Assembly: GCF_021869765.1 (NCBI RefSeq)
Contig: NZ_CP084580.1
Coordinates: forward strand, 4,588,001-4,652,000
Source of the DNA: Chryseobacterium sp. MEBOG06
GTDB taxonomy: Bacteria; Bacteroidota; Bacteroidia; Flavobacteriales; Weeksellaceae
Direction of reading: 5' to 3'
Length of the DNA stretch: 64,000 nucleotides
Shown here: piece by piece, positions 42,392-52,251 of the stretch
Layout of the letters: each line of letters opens with the position of its first letter
How positions within the stretch are numbered: position 1 is the first letter of the stretch
The notes under the pieces: generated by a model
Told to the model about the DNA's origin: nothing
The model's database searches: none
Seen by the model: the letters and a program-made list of their open reading frames with translations, nothing else
Position numbers and translations under genes: made by a program

Positions 42392-45300
42392 TTATACATA
42401 CTCACGCTTTATCTGCGATAATATAGTTGGATCCTGTATTTCGTTGTCTTTGGCCAGCAGTAATACTTTAGACAATACTTCTGCGGACCTCGGATCATCA
42501 TCTGCAAAAGGTAGAAATAGTCTCCCCCTGTGCTGTGAATGAACTGGAAGTATTGATAAATATTTCCCCGGTACCTGATGTACTACAGCACTTCCCAAAT
42601 GGACACTGTATTCTGCCATCTGCCCTTTTACAAATACATGGGAGCCATTGATTCTTACATTATCCAATCTGAATAAACGGGCTGTCTCTTTCATTAATAC
42701 AGCTCTCATTTCAATAGATGAATGGCTTGCTTCAGGATCAACATCTCCAACATGAGCTACTGAAACAACCAGATCTATATCCCTCATAACCTCTGAAAAC
42801 AACCTTGAATTGATCTCTTCAAAAGGTATATTCTTGTAGTCCTTTAATGAATGAAATTCTATAGTCTCCAGAGTTGGACTTTCTACCTCAGCAGGTGAAA
42901 ACCAGTCTGCCATAGCATAGAGTTTTACCTGGAATCCTTCTTTATGATAAACTTTCTGCAATCCTTCTTCATAGTCTACTTTCCAGCCCCTCGTTTTTAG
43001 AAGTGCCAGTGCTTGCTTTGGCTGAATCTGATGCCCTGCATAACGGCGTGACACAGATCTTTCTTTAAGTTCATCTGGCGTAGGGACATAAAGTTCCCTA
43101 AATATCTGTTTAAATGGCTGTACCAGTTTTTCTTTAAAACAATAATGCTGATAATCACTCCAGACAGAATGCTGATGCAAATCTACACAGTGAGCAATAC
43201 GCAGAGTATTATCTTCATTCAATTCCTGAATCTCACCATCAGCGTTTACAAGATTTCCACTGACAAAGAATCCTATTTTTTTATCATTGGAAATAAATAC
43301 AAGCTTTTCTAAATGTTTTACAATAACAGGATGTTCAAAAAGAGTCTTGATCTCTTTTAAAAGGAATTCATCACCTCTTATCATTGCTTCTTCCAGTCCT
43401 TTTCTGGAGCGAATCCATTGCTCACGCATGATCTTACGATTATTCCCCAACTCCACTACTGCTTTATCTTTCTTAATCTTTGGCGGAATAGATTTTAATT
43501 GCTTATCATCCCTAAAAACAACTAATTCGGCTTTTCCATTATCTTCTATGATCAAACCTACTGTAACCCCATCAATGGTGACCTGAGTATCTTTTGATAA
43601 GAGAGACTGAATTTGTTTGGTTTCCATTGCCCAGGTTAATCTTATCGGATCCGGATAACCGGCATTACGGGCGAGATTTTCCAGAGCTACGCGAATAGCC
43701 AGTGCTTCACTCGCCTGCTTCATGGAACCGAACTCTTTACTTTCTTTTTTGAACTGCTGGATATATTCATACCGGCTCAGCACATCTTTCTCAGGATTTG
43801 CTTTACTCAGTGGTACAAGTCCATATACACGAAGATAATCCTGATCACGTTTATCTTTCACTTTTGCGGTTACTTCTTTGATCTTTAAAATTCCTGCCAG
43901 TGTATCAGAATACAGCCTTGCTCTTCGGTGTCCATTTCCATCTGATATATATTTAGCAGATTCGTATAACATCTCCCAACGGGTTTTTCCCAGCTCCTTA
44001 TAGGCTTTTGTAAACCAGTCTTTATCTACCGCACCGTCTTTAAATTCCTGAATGTCTACTGATGAATATTTTGCCACTTCACTTTCCAGTTTTGCATTTT
44101 GCGCCTCATAGGCTCCTGTTTTGGTATGGGCATGCATCCACCAGATCGCTGAATCTAATCCTTTCCAACCTAAATAGCTGCTTACAAAATGCTGCCATTG
44201 CGGTGCGTATACTGCAGCCTGTATTAAACGAAGTTCTGTAATATTTTCTTTTTTTACGATTTCATCAAATGATTTCTGAGTATCACTTTCTAAAGGATAG
44301 CAGTTAGAAATAAGCCAGGAGAACAGCTTTTGCTTGGTCATACTTTCGTCTCCATAACTGTATATGTAATTGGCATATAATCCAGATTTACCTAATCCTT
44401 TCAGGATCTGAACGAAACGATGGGCTCCATAAATAGATCGAAACTGCTGTACAAAGTGTGAAACCGAAGTATTGGAATCTCCACGAATCAGTTCTATATC
44501 CAGAAACTTATCCTGAATTTCTTCAATCATAGGCTTTAGGAAAGGAAATGATTCTAAATATTTCTCAGTATTATAATTGGATTTAATTGTTGTAAGGTCA
44601 CTGATCGCTGAATCAGCAGTCAGAATTCCCTCAAACAACTCTCCTTTTGTAATAACTTTTAATTCGTAAGCTTTACAGAAGAAATAGAAGTTAGGAACAG
44701 ACTTTGTAATGTTTTCCGGCAATCCGTTATACTGCATCCATCGGTATAAATTCCATTGCTTGATGTGCTGTTCATCTGTAAGATTCTTCTTAGGGATAGA
44801 CAATAAAAAGGCATCAAAAAAGCCTAGTTGCTGCCAGCCGTTCCCCTGATCCCGGTAATAATAATCTCCACTATCTTTTCCCTTATAGTTAATAACATCT
44901 TCAGGAAGGTTGGCAAATAGTGTACTACAAGCATCTATTGCAAAATCGATCACTTCCTCAAAGACGAACTTATATTTTAATGAACCCAGAATCATATTGA
45001 TAGGGTTTTCCCAATAATAAGTTCCTTTTGTAGGGTTAGGGATAAATTCTTTATGATAGAATACGTAATCTTCCAGAAAATTTCTAAAGACTTTTCGGTC
45101 GCAATTTTCAGCAAATGTCAGCAAAAATAAATCTCTCGGCAGCATTCCTGAATCTTTAAACCACTGTTCCCATACTTCATGCAGGGGATAATTTTCGGCT
45201 AACTGCTGAGGAGTAAACCCCTCTGTATTTCTTTTAATCGTACGGAAAGTATTTCCCATTAATACTTTGGTTACAGAATTATCCCACTCCTCTGATTCAT

Positions 45301-46246
45301 ATTCATGGTCTTTATGCTGCAGAAATAAATCATTAAGTTTTTTTAATTCTTCTTTTATCTTGGCAATGGATAGGGTGAAACCATATTTATCATTTTTGGT
45401 TGCCTGCACATATATTGAATCTGCCTCTACCTTGGGTAATGCATACTTTGAAATTACGGAAGGATCATAAAATCCAAATCCGTTTTCAGCGGAAAGTATG
45501 GTCTGTTCTCCTGAAGGATTAATCTGCTCCAGTAAGCCTTTTTCTCTTTCAGAAATTTTTGATCTTTCAGAATACTGTTGTGTCCAACGGATAATCTGAG
45601 AAGATGCTCTTTTATCTTTTTGAAGCTGCAGCATGATATCCAGAGATGCAGCTCTCTGTTCCACGTCCCCTTTAGTCATTAATTCTTCAACCAACGGGGC
45701 CACTACTTCGTCTTCTTGTTCTGTAACCAGTTGTATGAGTTTCTTACGGAGTACACCACCTTTTCTTTTAAACATATCAAAGAAAGTCATAATCTCTTCT
45801 TTGTTTAAAGGATTTTGAAGCAAGATATTAATTCCTGAGGCAATTAAGGATTCTCCCCTATCCTTTATAATTTTAAAAGCAAATTCCTTTTGGAAAGGAG
45901 TCACTGCTTTTTTCTTCTGTCCTAGTCCGTAGGAAAATGAATAGCAATAAAATTCACCTAAAATATTTCGGGTCAGTAATTCACGCAATGCAAGATCAAA
46001 CTGATCAAAATAAGACAAAACCATGTCCAGCTTATTGCTGTCTTCTCCTACCAGATAAAACATGGAAGCATACAAATCACTTTTTTTGAAGGTTGCATTT
46101 AGCCATGAGAATATTTTCCCTTCAAATTTCTTTTCCTTTACCTCTATTTTTTGCGTCAGTTCGTGGATTTTTTCAAAGAAATCCGGATAATCGGCATTAT
46201 TCATAAAGAATTTAGAATGGGTATTGGATCCTAATAATTCTGACAA
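42392..46246 (-). CDS. DUF4132 domain protein (C-terminal part of a frameshifted gene)
   Basis: 1284 residues as an open frame, with no ATG near its upstream end (a TTG at 46246). The C-terminus carries the DUF4132 domain of E. coli YehI/MolR: GWKVDYEEGLQKVYHKE, KLYAMADWFSPAEVESPTL, VVSVAHVGDVDPEASHSS, VHLGSAVVHQVPGKYLSILP and HSQHRGRLFLPFADDDPRSA. The rest is helical, repeat-like. The frame opens upstream as GGNAEVLAFAGSHLSELLG, which continues the preceding gene once one base is added to the C6 run at 46280-46285. The combined protein would be about 1681 residues. Function unknown; the family is cytoplasmic. Confidence 0.85.
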   Translation of the reverse strand: MSELLGSNTHSKFFMNNADYPDFFEKIHELTQKIEVKEKKFEGKIFSWLNATFKKSDLYASMFYLVGEDSNKLDMVLSYFDQFDLALRELLTRNILGEFYCYSFSYGLGQKKKAVTPFQKEFAFKIIKDRGESLIASGINILLQNPLNKEEIMTFFDMFKRKGGVLRKKLIQLVTEQEDEVVAPLVEELMTKGDVEQRAASLDIMLQLQKDKRASSQIIRWTQQYSERSKISEREKGLLEQINPSGEQTILSAENGFGFYDPSVISKYALPKVEADSIYVQATKNDKYGFTLSIAKIKEELKKLNDLFLQHKDHEYESEEWDNSVTKVLMGNTFRTIKRNTEGFTPQQLAENYPLHEVWEQWFKDSGMLPRDLFLLTFAENCDRKVFRNFLEDYVFYHKEFIPNPTKGTYYWENPINMILGSLKYKFVFEEVIDFAIDACSTLFANLPEDVINYKGKDSGDYYYRDQGNGWQQLGFFDAFLLSIPKKNLTDEQHIKQWNLYRWMQYNGLPENITKSVPNFYFFCKAYELKVITKGELFEGILTADSAISDLTTIKSNYNTEKYLESFPFLKPMIEEIQDKFLDIELIRGDSNTSVSHFVQQFRSIYGAHRFVQILKGLGKSGLYANYIYSYGDESMTKQKLFSWLISNCYPLESDTQKSFDEIVKKENITELRLIQAAVYAPQWQHFVSSYLGWKGLDSAIWWMHAHTKTGAYEAQNAKLESEVAKYSSVDIQEFKDGAVDKDWFTKAYKELGKTRWEMLYESAKYISDGNGHRRARLYSDTLAGILKIKEVTAKVKDKRDQDYLRVYGLVPLSKANPEKDVLSRYEYIQQFKKESKEFGSMKQASEALAIRVALENLARNAGYPDPIRLTWAMETKQIQSLLSKDTQVTIDGVTVGLIIEDNGKAELVVFRDDKQLKSIPPKIKKDKAVVELGNNRKIMREQWIRSRKGLEEAMIRGDEFLLKEIKTLFEHPVIVKHLEKLVFISNDKKIGFFVSGNLVNADGEIQELNEDNTLRIAHCVDLHQHSVWSDYQHYCFKEKLVQPFKQIFRELYVPTPDELKERSVSRRYAGHQIQPKQALALLKTRGWKVDYEEGLQKVYHKEGFQVKLYAMADWFSPAEVESPTLETIEFHSLKDYKNIPFEEINSRLFSEVMRDIDLVVSVAHVGDVDPEASHSSIEMRAVLMKETARLFRLDNVRINGSHVFVKGQMAEYSVHLGSAVVHQVPGKYLSILPVHSQHRGRLFLPFADDDPRSAEVLSKVLLLAKDNEIQDPTILSQIKREYV

Positions 46247-47436
46247 GTGGCTCCCAGCAAATGCCAGTACCTCTGCATTCCCCCCAGTACGGCCTTATAA
46301 TACAAGGGCATTTGAATGTAAGGATCACCGGTTTCCGTAGCAAATTTTATCGCAAGACATTTTTTCTCTACACTTCCTTTGTCAAACAACTGATGCAGAT
46401 AAGGAACTGTTTTATCCACATCCCATACCCCCTGTACCCAAAGGCCCATATAGACTTCATTATTATTTTTGCTTTTAATGGCATCAGGAACAAGTTCCGG
46501 ATTGCTGAAATATGTATGAGCCAACGATACAATATTCTTGACTACTGATTCTTTTTCTGATTCCCAGCCCAATCCGGTCCAGGTATCTATAGACCGTACA
46601 ACAGATGAAAAACGGGTAAGCTTATGTTCTACAATCACGTTGGTCATATATTCCAAAGCCCCTATACTGGTTTCATCTAAAGCTTCCAATATAGTTTGTC
46701 TTAGGCCTTCTTGTCTCTGTGCCGCCAGTAAAAGTTTTTCCACCAATTCCCAACAATGCTTCTTTTCACTGTTGAGTAAAGCTTTAACGATGTTTCTGGA
46801 AACCTTTCCTTCCGTATGTTTATTAAAAATAATATCTTCAATTAATTGATAAATGGCTGTATTACCTGTATCAATTGCCGCTGACCAAACATAGAACTGG
46901 CTTGAATTATTTGACACTTCATTATCATAGACAATCTGCTCTTCCAATGATAAATCATAATTCTGATCATGACTGTCATAAGAGTAAACAGATGGAGCCC
47001 GAACCAGTTCCCTCATCAGGTTAGCCTGATTCATCAGTACATATCTTTCATTATGAGGCGCACGAAACGAACGACGGAAATAACTCGTCTGATACATTTT
47101 GTAAGGCATTCTGTTCCATGCATGTTTTACAAGATCAGCATTCTCTCCAAAATAGTAAACCAGAAGTTTATAGTAATCTGCATCTTCCCAAATATCAGGT
47201 TTTATATATTCTTTCAGCTTCTCTGCTTCTTTTGAACCCAGAGTCATTGCCTCATAATAATTGGTCTTTCCCATTAAGAATAAGCCTAATTCTGCTACTT
47301 CTTTCTTAAGCATAGGCTTCTCCGGAAAAACATGTGTAGATAAACCTTTTTCAGTTTGTTCCACCAAATCTTTCCTTAGTTTTTCGTAATAATTCTTGAT
47401 AAGCTTTTTCGATTCTAATTTTTTTGTGATTTCCAT
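46231..47436 (-). CDS. DUF5724-like protein (N-terminal part of the same frameshifted gene)
   Basis: 401 residues of mostly helical, HEAT-like sequence starting MEITKKLESKKLIKNYYEKL. It contains HAWNRMPYKMYQTSYFRRSF and DTGNTAIYQLIEDIIF. By recollection this matches the N-terminal region (DUF5724) found ahead of DUF4132 in one long protein; the domain name is not certain. The frame ends out of register (MQRYWHLLGATCQNY) just after VLGG, where the C6 run at 46280-46285 is one base short. It overlaps the DUF4132 frame by 16 bases. A single gene interrupted by an indel is the preferred reading. Confidence 0.75.
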   Translation of the reverse strand: MEITKKLESKKLIKNYYEKLRKDLVEQTEKGLSTHVFPEKPMLKKEVAELGLFLMGKTNYYEAMTLGSKEAEKLKEYIKPDIWEDADYYKLLVYYFGENADLVKHAWNRMPYKMYQTSYFRRSFRAPHNERYVLMNQANLMRELVRAPSVYSYDSHDQNYDLSLEEQIVYDNEVSNNSSQFYVWSAAIDTGNTAIYQLIEDIIFNKHTEGKVSRNIVKALLNSEKKHCWELVEKLLLAAQRQEGLRQTILEALDETSIGALEYMTNVIVEHKLTRFSSVVRSIDTWTGLGWESEKESVVKNIVSLAHTYFSNPELVPDAIKSKNNNEVYMGLWVQGVWDVDKTVPYLHQLFDKGSVEKKCLAIKFATETGDPYIQMPLYYKAVLGGMQRYWHLLGATCQNY

Positions 47437-47461
47437 GTAGTATATTGATTTGTATTTTTAA

Positions 47462-47896
47462 TTAACAGTAGCTTCCCGCCAAAAAAGTGAGTCTGATGAA
47501 AGTAAATGAATGCTGCAAACTTAGATCAACCGGCTGAGCCAGACTCTCAAGTTGCTCATCATTATAAAAAACGGCAAACATACCATCTTCAAAAGCCTGA
47601 ACAGCATTTTCCTGTGCTTTTTGCAGATCTGCTTTTTTGAGATTATAGATACTTCCGAAACCTACTTTTCCGGTATCTGTTAAAATATTTAAATAATTAT
47701 CCTGTGGAATTTTGGTATCATCTTCATCATCCAGTTCAAATGATTTTGCATTAAATGCTTCTACTTGCTGCCGGACGATTAAATTTAAAAGATTTTCAAG
47801 TGAAATCTGAGACTCGTTGTATGAGATTTCGAGTTTTTGTTCAGAAAGAACAGGATGTTTCTTTCCCAATTGCTTTACTGTGACCTTTATTTCCAT
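47462..47896 (-). CDS. Small partner protein of the DUF4132 locus, possible beta-grasp fold
   Basis: 144 residues from the ATG at 47894-47896 (MEIKVTVKQLGKKHPVLSEQ); the open frame extends upstream to 48037 but that part is not protein-like. The N-terminal strand pair and helix (LENLLNLIVRQQVEAFN) and the C-terminal FTFIRLTFLAG resemble the start and end of ubiquitin/MoaD-type beta-grasp proteins. GKVGFGSIYNLKKADLQKA and QAFEDGMFAVFYND lie between. There is no terminal di-glycine; the end is LAGSYC. It is 25 bases upstream of the DUF5724-like gene, so one transcript is likely. Function unknown. Confidence 0.7.
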   Translation of the reverse strand: MEIKVTVKQLGKKHPVLSEQKLEISYNESQISLENLLNLIVRQQVEAFNAKSFELDDEDDTKIPQDNYLNILTDTGKVGFGSIYNLKKADLQKAQENAVQAFEDGMFAVFYNDEQLESLAQPVDLSLQHSFTFIRLTFLAGSYC

Positions 47897-48227
47897 GTTT
47901 TGAGAATGTGATTTTAAAAATACGGAAATATTTCTTCCTGACTCAATAGGTATTTTCCACATATTGTTAATCATAAACGAATTTCCTAGCCCCGATTGCA
48001 GTGAAAATCCTTTTTTTGAAAAAAAAGATTGTAACAAAAAGCGGGAAATAGCTTCAAAAATAAAATCTCAGGAAAAATTGATGATCTTCTTCCATTGTAA
48101 CCTTGACTGTGGAACGGACTCTGATTTTGAACACTAAGAGCCCGGTTAATTTTTTTCATCAGCACATCTGATATACCTGATGAATTCCTGGCTCTTTGTA
48201 AGCGATTTTCAGTCTGCACTAAACAAT
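47897..48227. other. Unresolved spacer upstream of the DUF4132 locus
   Basis: About 330 bases. Two overlapping short frames on the minus strand (47986-48219 and the upstream part of 47462-48037) look shifted relative to each other. One stretch reads LTGLLVFKIRVRSTVKVTME then EDHQFFLRFYF before a stop, which is protein-like but has no intact start. It may be a small gene remnant; no assignment is made. Confidence 0.35.
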
Positions 48228-48251
48228 AAAAACAACCCGAAGGTTGTTTTT
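48228..48251 (-). terminator. Terminator of the RCC1-repeat T9SS gene
   Basis: AAAAACAACC / GGTTGTTTTT stem with a 4-base loop and T run on the minus strand. 51 bases after the stop codon. Confidence 0.88.
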
Positions 48252-48301
48252 ATTTACTATATAATAAACTGAAGATCAAAGTATGTAATACATCGTCTTA
48301 T

Positions 48302-51300
48302 TTATCTTTTAATGACTTTCACTGTTTTTACATTTTTTTCACCTGAATCTATTTTTAAGATATAAACTCCCGATACTAAGCTTGAAGCATCAATCGTTGT
48401 TGTTTTATCATTGATCACTTTGGTAAAAATCAATTGCCCTGACGTATTGAATAGTGTTACCGAGATAATCTTTTTATCAGAAGATACATTTAAGATATCA
48501 TTTACAGGATTTGGGAAAACTTTTAAATGATCTGCTGCAGACATAACTTCATCAACCCTTAGGTTACTTACAGGACATGCAATAGACACCCATGAAGAAC
48601 TATTCGTTGTGGAGTTATTACCTAACTGCCCTGATCCATTTAACCCACAGCTGGAAATAGAGCTATCAGTATTTAATAATAAAGTATGGTGAAATCCAGT
48701 TACAGCCTTTTGATAATTACTGGAATTAGTCATTGTAATCGTATTTCTATTAGTGGTTGTTCCATCGCCTAATTGACCATAAACATTACTACCACAAAAC
48801 CACATATTTCCAAAAGATGTCGTTCCTACCGTATGATCAGAACCTGCACTAATACTTTTAACACCATCATACACTGCATTAGGTGCTGACTTAGAGGTAT
48901 TCGTACCATCACCAAGCTGTCCATACAAATTGTTTCCCCAAGTATAAAGTATTCCATTAGTTTTTAATCCCACTGAGTGAAAACCTCCGGCAGAAACCTC
49001 TTGCCAATCAGTAGCAGTTCCTATTTGTAAGGGGCTAAATCTAGTAGCCGTAGTGCCATCTCCTACCTGACCATATGAACTGGTTCCCCACGCCCAAAGT
49101 GTTCCATCAGTTTTAGTAGCCAGCGTATGTACAGATCCTGCATCAACACTACGCCAGTTAGTAGCTGTTCCTATTTGATAAGGAGTCGGTCGGTTGTTAG
49201 TTGATCCATCTCCAAGTTGAGCATACCCATTATAGCCCCAAGCCCAAAGGGTTCCATTGGTTTTTATAGCCAGTGTATTTACATCTCCAGCAGAAACACT
49301 CTGCCAGTTCGCATCTGAAGTTATCTGAGTAGGGAAAATTCGATCGGTGGTTGTTCCGTCACCTAATCGGCTATTTCCGTTAAGTCCCCATCCCCAAAGT
49401 GTACCATTGGTTTTAATAGCCATACTATGGAATGTGCCTGCGCTTACACTTTGCCAGTCATTTGCTGTTCCAATTTGTACCGGAGCTGTTTTTGCGGTAT
49501 TTGTTCCATTACCTAATTGACCAAAATCATTTGCACCCCAAGCCCAAAGTGTTCCGTCTGATTTTATTCCAAGCGAATGACTCATACCTGTAGAAACCAT
49601 TTTCCAACAACCTGCAGAAAGTGTTACAAAACTTCCTCCCGAAATCCAGTCGCTTTTTGTTCCATTACAATTAGAACGAACCCAATAAAAATAAGTAGTT
49701 GAAGGGGTTAATGTATTTAAAAGTATTGCAGGACTGGTTGTTGAGTGAGTTCCAGCTGTTCCATTTACAGGTGCTGAGCTTACTGTAGATAAATACACCT
49801 CATAATTGGTAGGAGCACTTGCTGGCGCAGACCAGGTAAGGTTGCCAGAATCTGAGGTTACATTAGATACTGATAAATTACCAGGCGCTCCACAAGTTGC
49901 GATTCCCATACATTGAATATATCTTATTCTACTTGTATTTTGTGTCCCACAAGAGGAATTGGTATTGATATGATATCTAACCACTCCTGAATAAGTACCC
50001 GACACCCAGTTGAGAGGGGTGGTACCTGATGCCAGAACCGTAGTTCCTAAAGCATTGGTTACTGTAATATAATCTGAGGAATTCGAACTAAAAAAAGTAT
50101 ACTGTGTATTCGCAGCTACATTTACGTTTGAATATTCACCAGCATAAGCATCGCTAACAATTTGTTGCGGACTACCGGTACAGGTTGGGGTAAAAGTAGC
50201 ATTTGGATATAAACCATGCGTTGCACCATTACATGTTAAAGCAGCAAGTGTAGTAAAACTTCCACCATACACCCAGGCACTTTTGGCTCCATTACAATTA
50301 GATCTTATCCAATAATAATAGGTTGTCGCTGGTGAAATTCCATTCAATGCTCCCACACCTGCCGATGTAGTTGTTGCCGAAGCTGTTGTAGTACTTGTTG
50401 GTGCAGTATTAGTTGTAATAATATAAATATCGTAATTTGTTGGCGCAGTTGCTGGTGCCGTCCAGTTCAACCTGCAAGAATTTGACGTAATATTAGAAAC
50501 CGACAATTGTGAAGGTAATCCACAATTTGCAGTGGTTGCACATTGAATATATTTCGTTCTGTTGGTGTTTTGTGATCCACAGTTAGCATTACTATGTAAA
50601 TAATAACGTATCCCACCCGTATTTGTACCTGAAGACCAACTTAATGGTGTTTGACCACTTGCTAAAACTGAAGTCCCTGCGCTATTGGTAATCGTTATAA
50701 AATCGGTCCCCACAGAAGAAGAGAACACATATTGTTGGTTGGCCGTAATATTTACATTAGAATATTGGCTTGCTAAGGCACTAGAAGTAATTGGCTCCGC
50801 ACTCCCAGTACATGAAGGCGTAAAAGCGGCATCGGGATACAAACCATAAATAGCTCCATTACAAATTAATGATTGATTCATTGTGAAAGAGCCGCCCGAA
50901 GCCCAGCTGCTTTTTTCTGTACCACAATTAGATCGAATCCAATAATAATAGGTAACCCCCGCTGTTAAACCAGTAATGTCTTTAGTGGTCGTAGTATTGG
51001 TATGGGTAGCGGTGCTATTTGCTGTCGGAGCAGTATTTGTAGTGACCATATAAATTTCATAACCACTACCTGGTACACTAGTTGGAGCAGCCCAAGACAT
51101 TCTTATAGAATTGGAAGTAATGTTGGCTACTGACAAACCAGACGGAGGCATACAGGTAACAGAGGTTGTAATACAATTGACATATTTATTACGCGAACTT
51201 CCTGTAGAAACACCGTAACCACATTGTGCATTGTCATGAGAATAAAAACGAACCACTCCGGAAGTAGAACCCGAATTCCAATTTACAGGTGTTGTGCCAC

Positions 51301-52195
51301 TTGCCAGAACAACGGTTCCTAAAGCGTTGGTAATGGTAATAAAATCAGTACCATAATTCGTTTTAAACTGATACTGAGTGTTTGGAACAACAGCTATATT
51401 GGAAAAACTACCATTTTTTACATCCGTAGCAAAAAAATCATCGCTTCCTGTACAGTTGGGTGTAACGGTAGCTGAAGGATAAATCCCATAATAGGCACTA
51501 TTGCAAAGCAATGATGAAATCGTTGTAAAAGTTCCGCCATAAATCCAGCCCCCATATTGATAATCACATCTAGAACGAAGCCAATAATGATAGACCGTAT
51601 CTGGGTTTAGATTGGTAACCAACATTGAGTTTGTGCTTGAAGAACTTGTTTGTACCGTTGCGCCAGGCGTGGCAGATGAAGTACTCACATACGCTTGGTA
51701 GCCAAAAGCAGGTGCAACGGAAGGCGTAGTATAATTAAGTGTGCATGATATAGGTGTAATATTCGAAACACCTGTTGGTGTCACATCCATACAGGCTTGA
51801 GCCGTAACCCAAGTTACCTTCCTTGTTCGTACAAACTGATTCGTCGTTTGACATTGTGCATTCTGATGAATATAATACCGAACAGACTGATTATAAGCTG
51901 AAACAAAACTTACAGGTGTTACCCCAGAAGCAAGTACTTGTGTGCCAGTATCATTTGTAATGGTCAAATAATCAGTGGATACAGACGAGGTAAAAGTATA
52001 ATACCTTGATGGTTCAACATGCACATAGGCATATTCGCCGGTTCTAGCGTCAGTGTTGATCGTGCCTGTGCCGGCTGCACCTGTCGCTTGATAAATCCCA
52101 CCAGGATACTGGGTCCCTGTGGTGCACTGGGCTGAAATCTTTGATGCTATGAGAAATAGCATCAAAAGTAAGGATAGGGTAATTTTCTTCCTCAT
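48302..52195 (-). CDS. T9SS-secreted protein with FN3, an unnamed repeat module and RCC1 repeats
   Basis: 1297 residues. The signal peptide ends near IASKISAQ (residue 22). Four copies of an unnamed module of about 110 residues (each with YGLYPxAxFTPxCTG, then TDFITITNAxGTxVLASGTTP) alternate with four FN3 modules (each with YYYWIRSNCNG-type strand). From about residue 865 about seven RCC1 repeats follow (LWAWGANDFGQLGNGT, LWGWGLNGNSRLGDGT), which should form one beta-propeller. A type A sorting domain ends in VIKR. It is surface exposed or secreted; the propeller suggests binding rather than catalysis. Promoter box and terminator are its own. Confidence 0.92.
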   Translation of the reverse strand: MRKKITLSLLLMLFLIASKISAQCTTGTQYPGGIYQATGAAGTGTINTDARTGEYAYVHVEPSRYYTFTSSVSTDYLTITNDTGTQVLASGVTPVSFVSAYNQSVRYYIHQNAQCQTTNQFVRTRKVTWVTAQACMDVTPTGVSNITPISCTLNYTTPSVAPAFGYQAYVSTSSATPGATVQTSSSSTNSMLVTNLNPDTVYHYWLRSRCDYQYGGWIYGGTFTTISSLLCNSAYYGIYPSATVTPNCTGSDDFFATDVKNGSFSNIAVVPNTQYQFKTNYGTDFITITNALGTVVLASGTTPVNWNSGSTSGVVRFYSHDNAQCGYGVSTGSSRNKYVNCITTSVTCMPPSGLSVANITSNSIRMSWAAPTSVPGSGYEIYMVTTNTAPTANSTATHTNTTTTKDITGLTAGVTYYYWIRSNCGTEKSSWASGGSFTMNQSLICNGAIYGLYPDAAFTPSCTGSAEPITSSALASQYSNVNITANQQYVFSSSVGTDFITITNSAGTSVLASGQTPLSWSSGTNTGGIRYYLHSNANCGSQNTNRTKYIQCATTANCGLPSQLSVSNITSNSCRLNWTAPATAPTNYDIYIITTNTAPTSTTTASATTTSAGVGALNGISPATTYYYWIRSNCNGAKSAWVYGGSFTTLAALTCNGATHGLYPNATFTPTCTGSPQQIVSDAYAGEYSNVNVAANTQYTFFSSNSSDYITVTNALGTTVLASGTTPLNWVSGTYSGVVRYHINTNSSCGTQNTSRIRYIQCMGIATCGAPGNLSVSNVTSDSGNLTWSAPASAPTNYEVYLSTVSSAPVNGTAGTHSTTSPAILLNTLTPSTTYFYWVRSNCNGTKSDWISGGSFVTLSAGCWKMVSTGMSHSLGIKSDGTLWAWGANDFGQLGNGTNTAKTAPVQIGTANDWQSVSAGTFHSMAIKTNGTLWGWGLNGNSRLGDGTTTDRIFPTQITSDANWQSVSAGDVNTLAIKTNGTLWAWGYNGYAQLGDGSTNNRPTPYQIGTATNWRSVDAGSVHTLATKTDGTLWAWGTSSYGQVGDGTTATRFSPLQIGTATDWQEVSAGGFHSVGLKTNGILYTWGNNLYGQLGDGTNTSKSAPNAVYDGVKSISAGSDHTVGTTSFGNMWFCGSNVYGQLGDGTTTNRNTITMTNSSNYQKAVTGFHHTLLLNTDSSISSCGLNGSGQLGNNSTTNSSSWVSIACPVSNLRVDEVMSAADHLKVFPNPVNDILNVSSDKKIISVTLFNTSGQLIFTKVINDKTTTIDASSLVSGVYILKIDSGEKNVKTVKVIKR

Positions 52196-52243
52196 TTTGA
52201 TAAAAGTTTGTAATGATTATTAGTTTTATATTTTTATAGGGCG

Positions 52244-52251
52244 CAAATATA
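52244..52251 (-). promoter_or_regulatory. Promoter -7 box (TATATTTG) for the RCC1 gene
   Basis: Consensus TAnnTTTG on the minus strand, 48 bases before the start codon. Confidence 0.55.
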
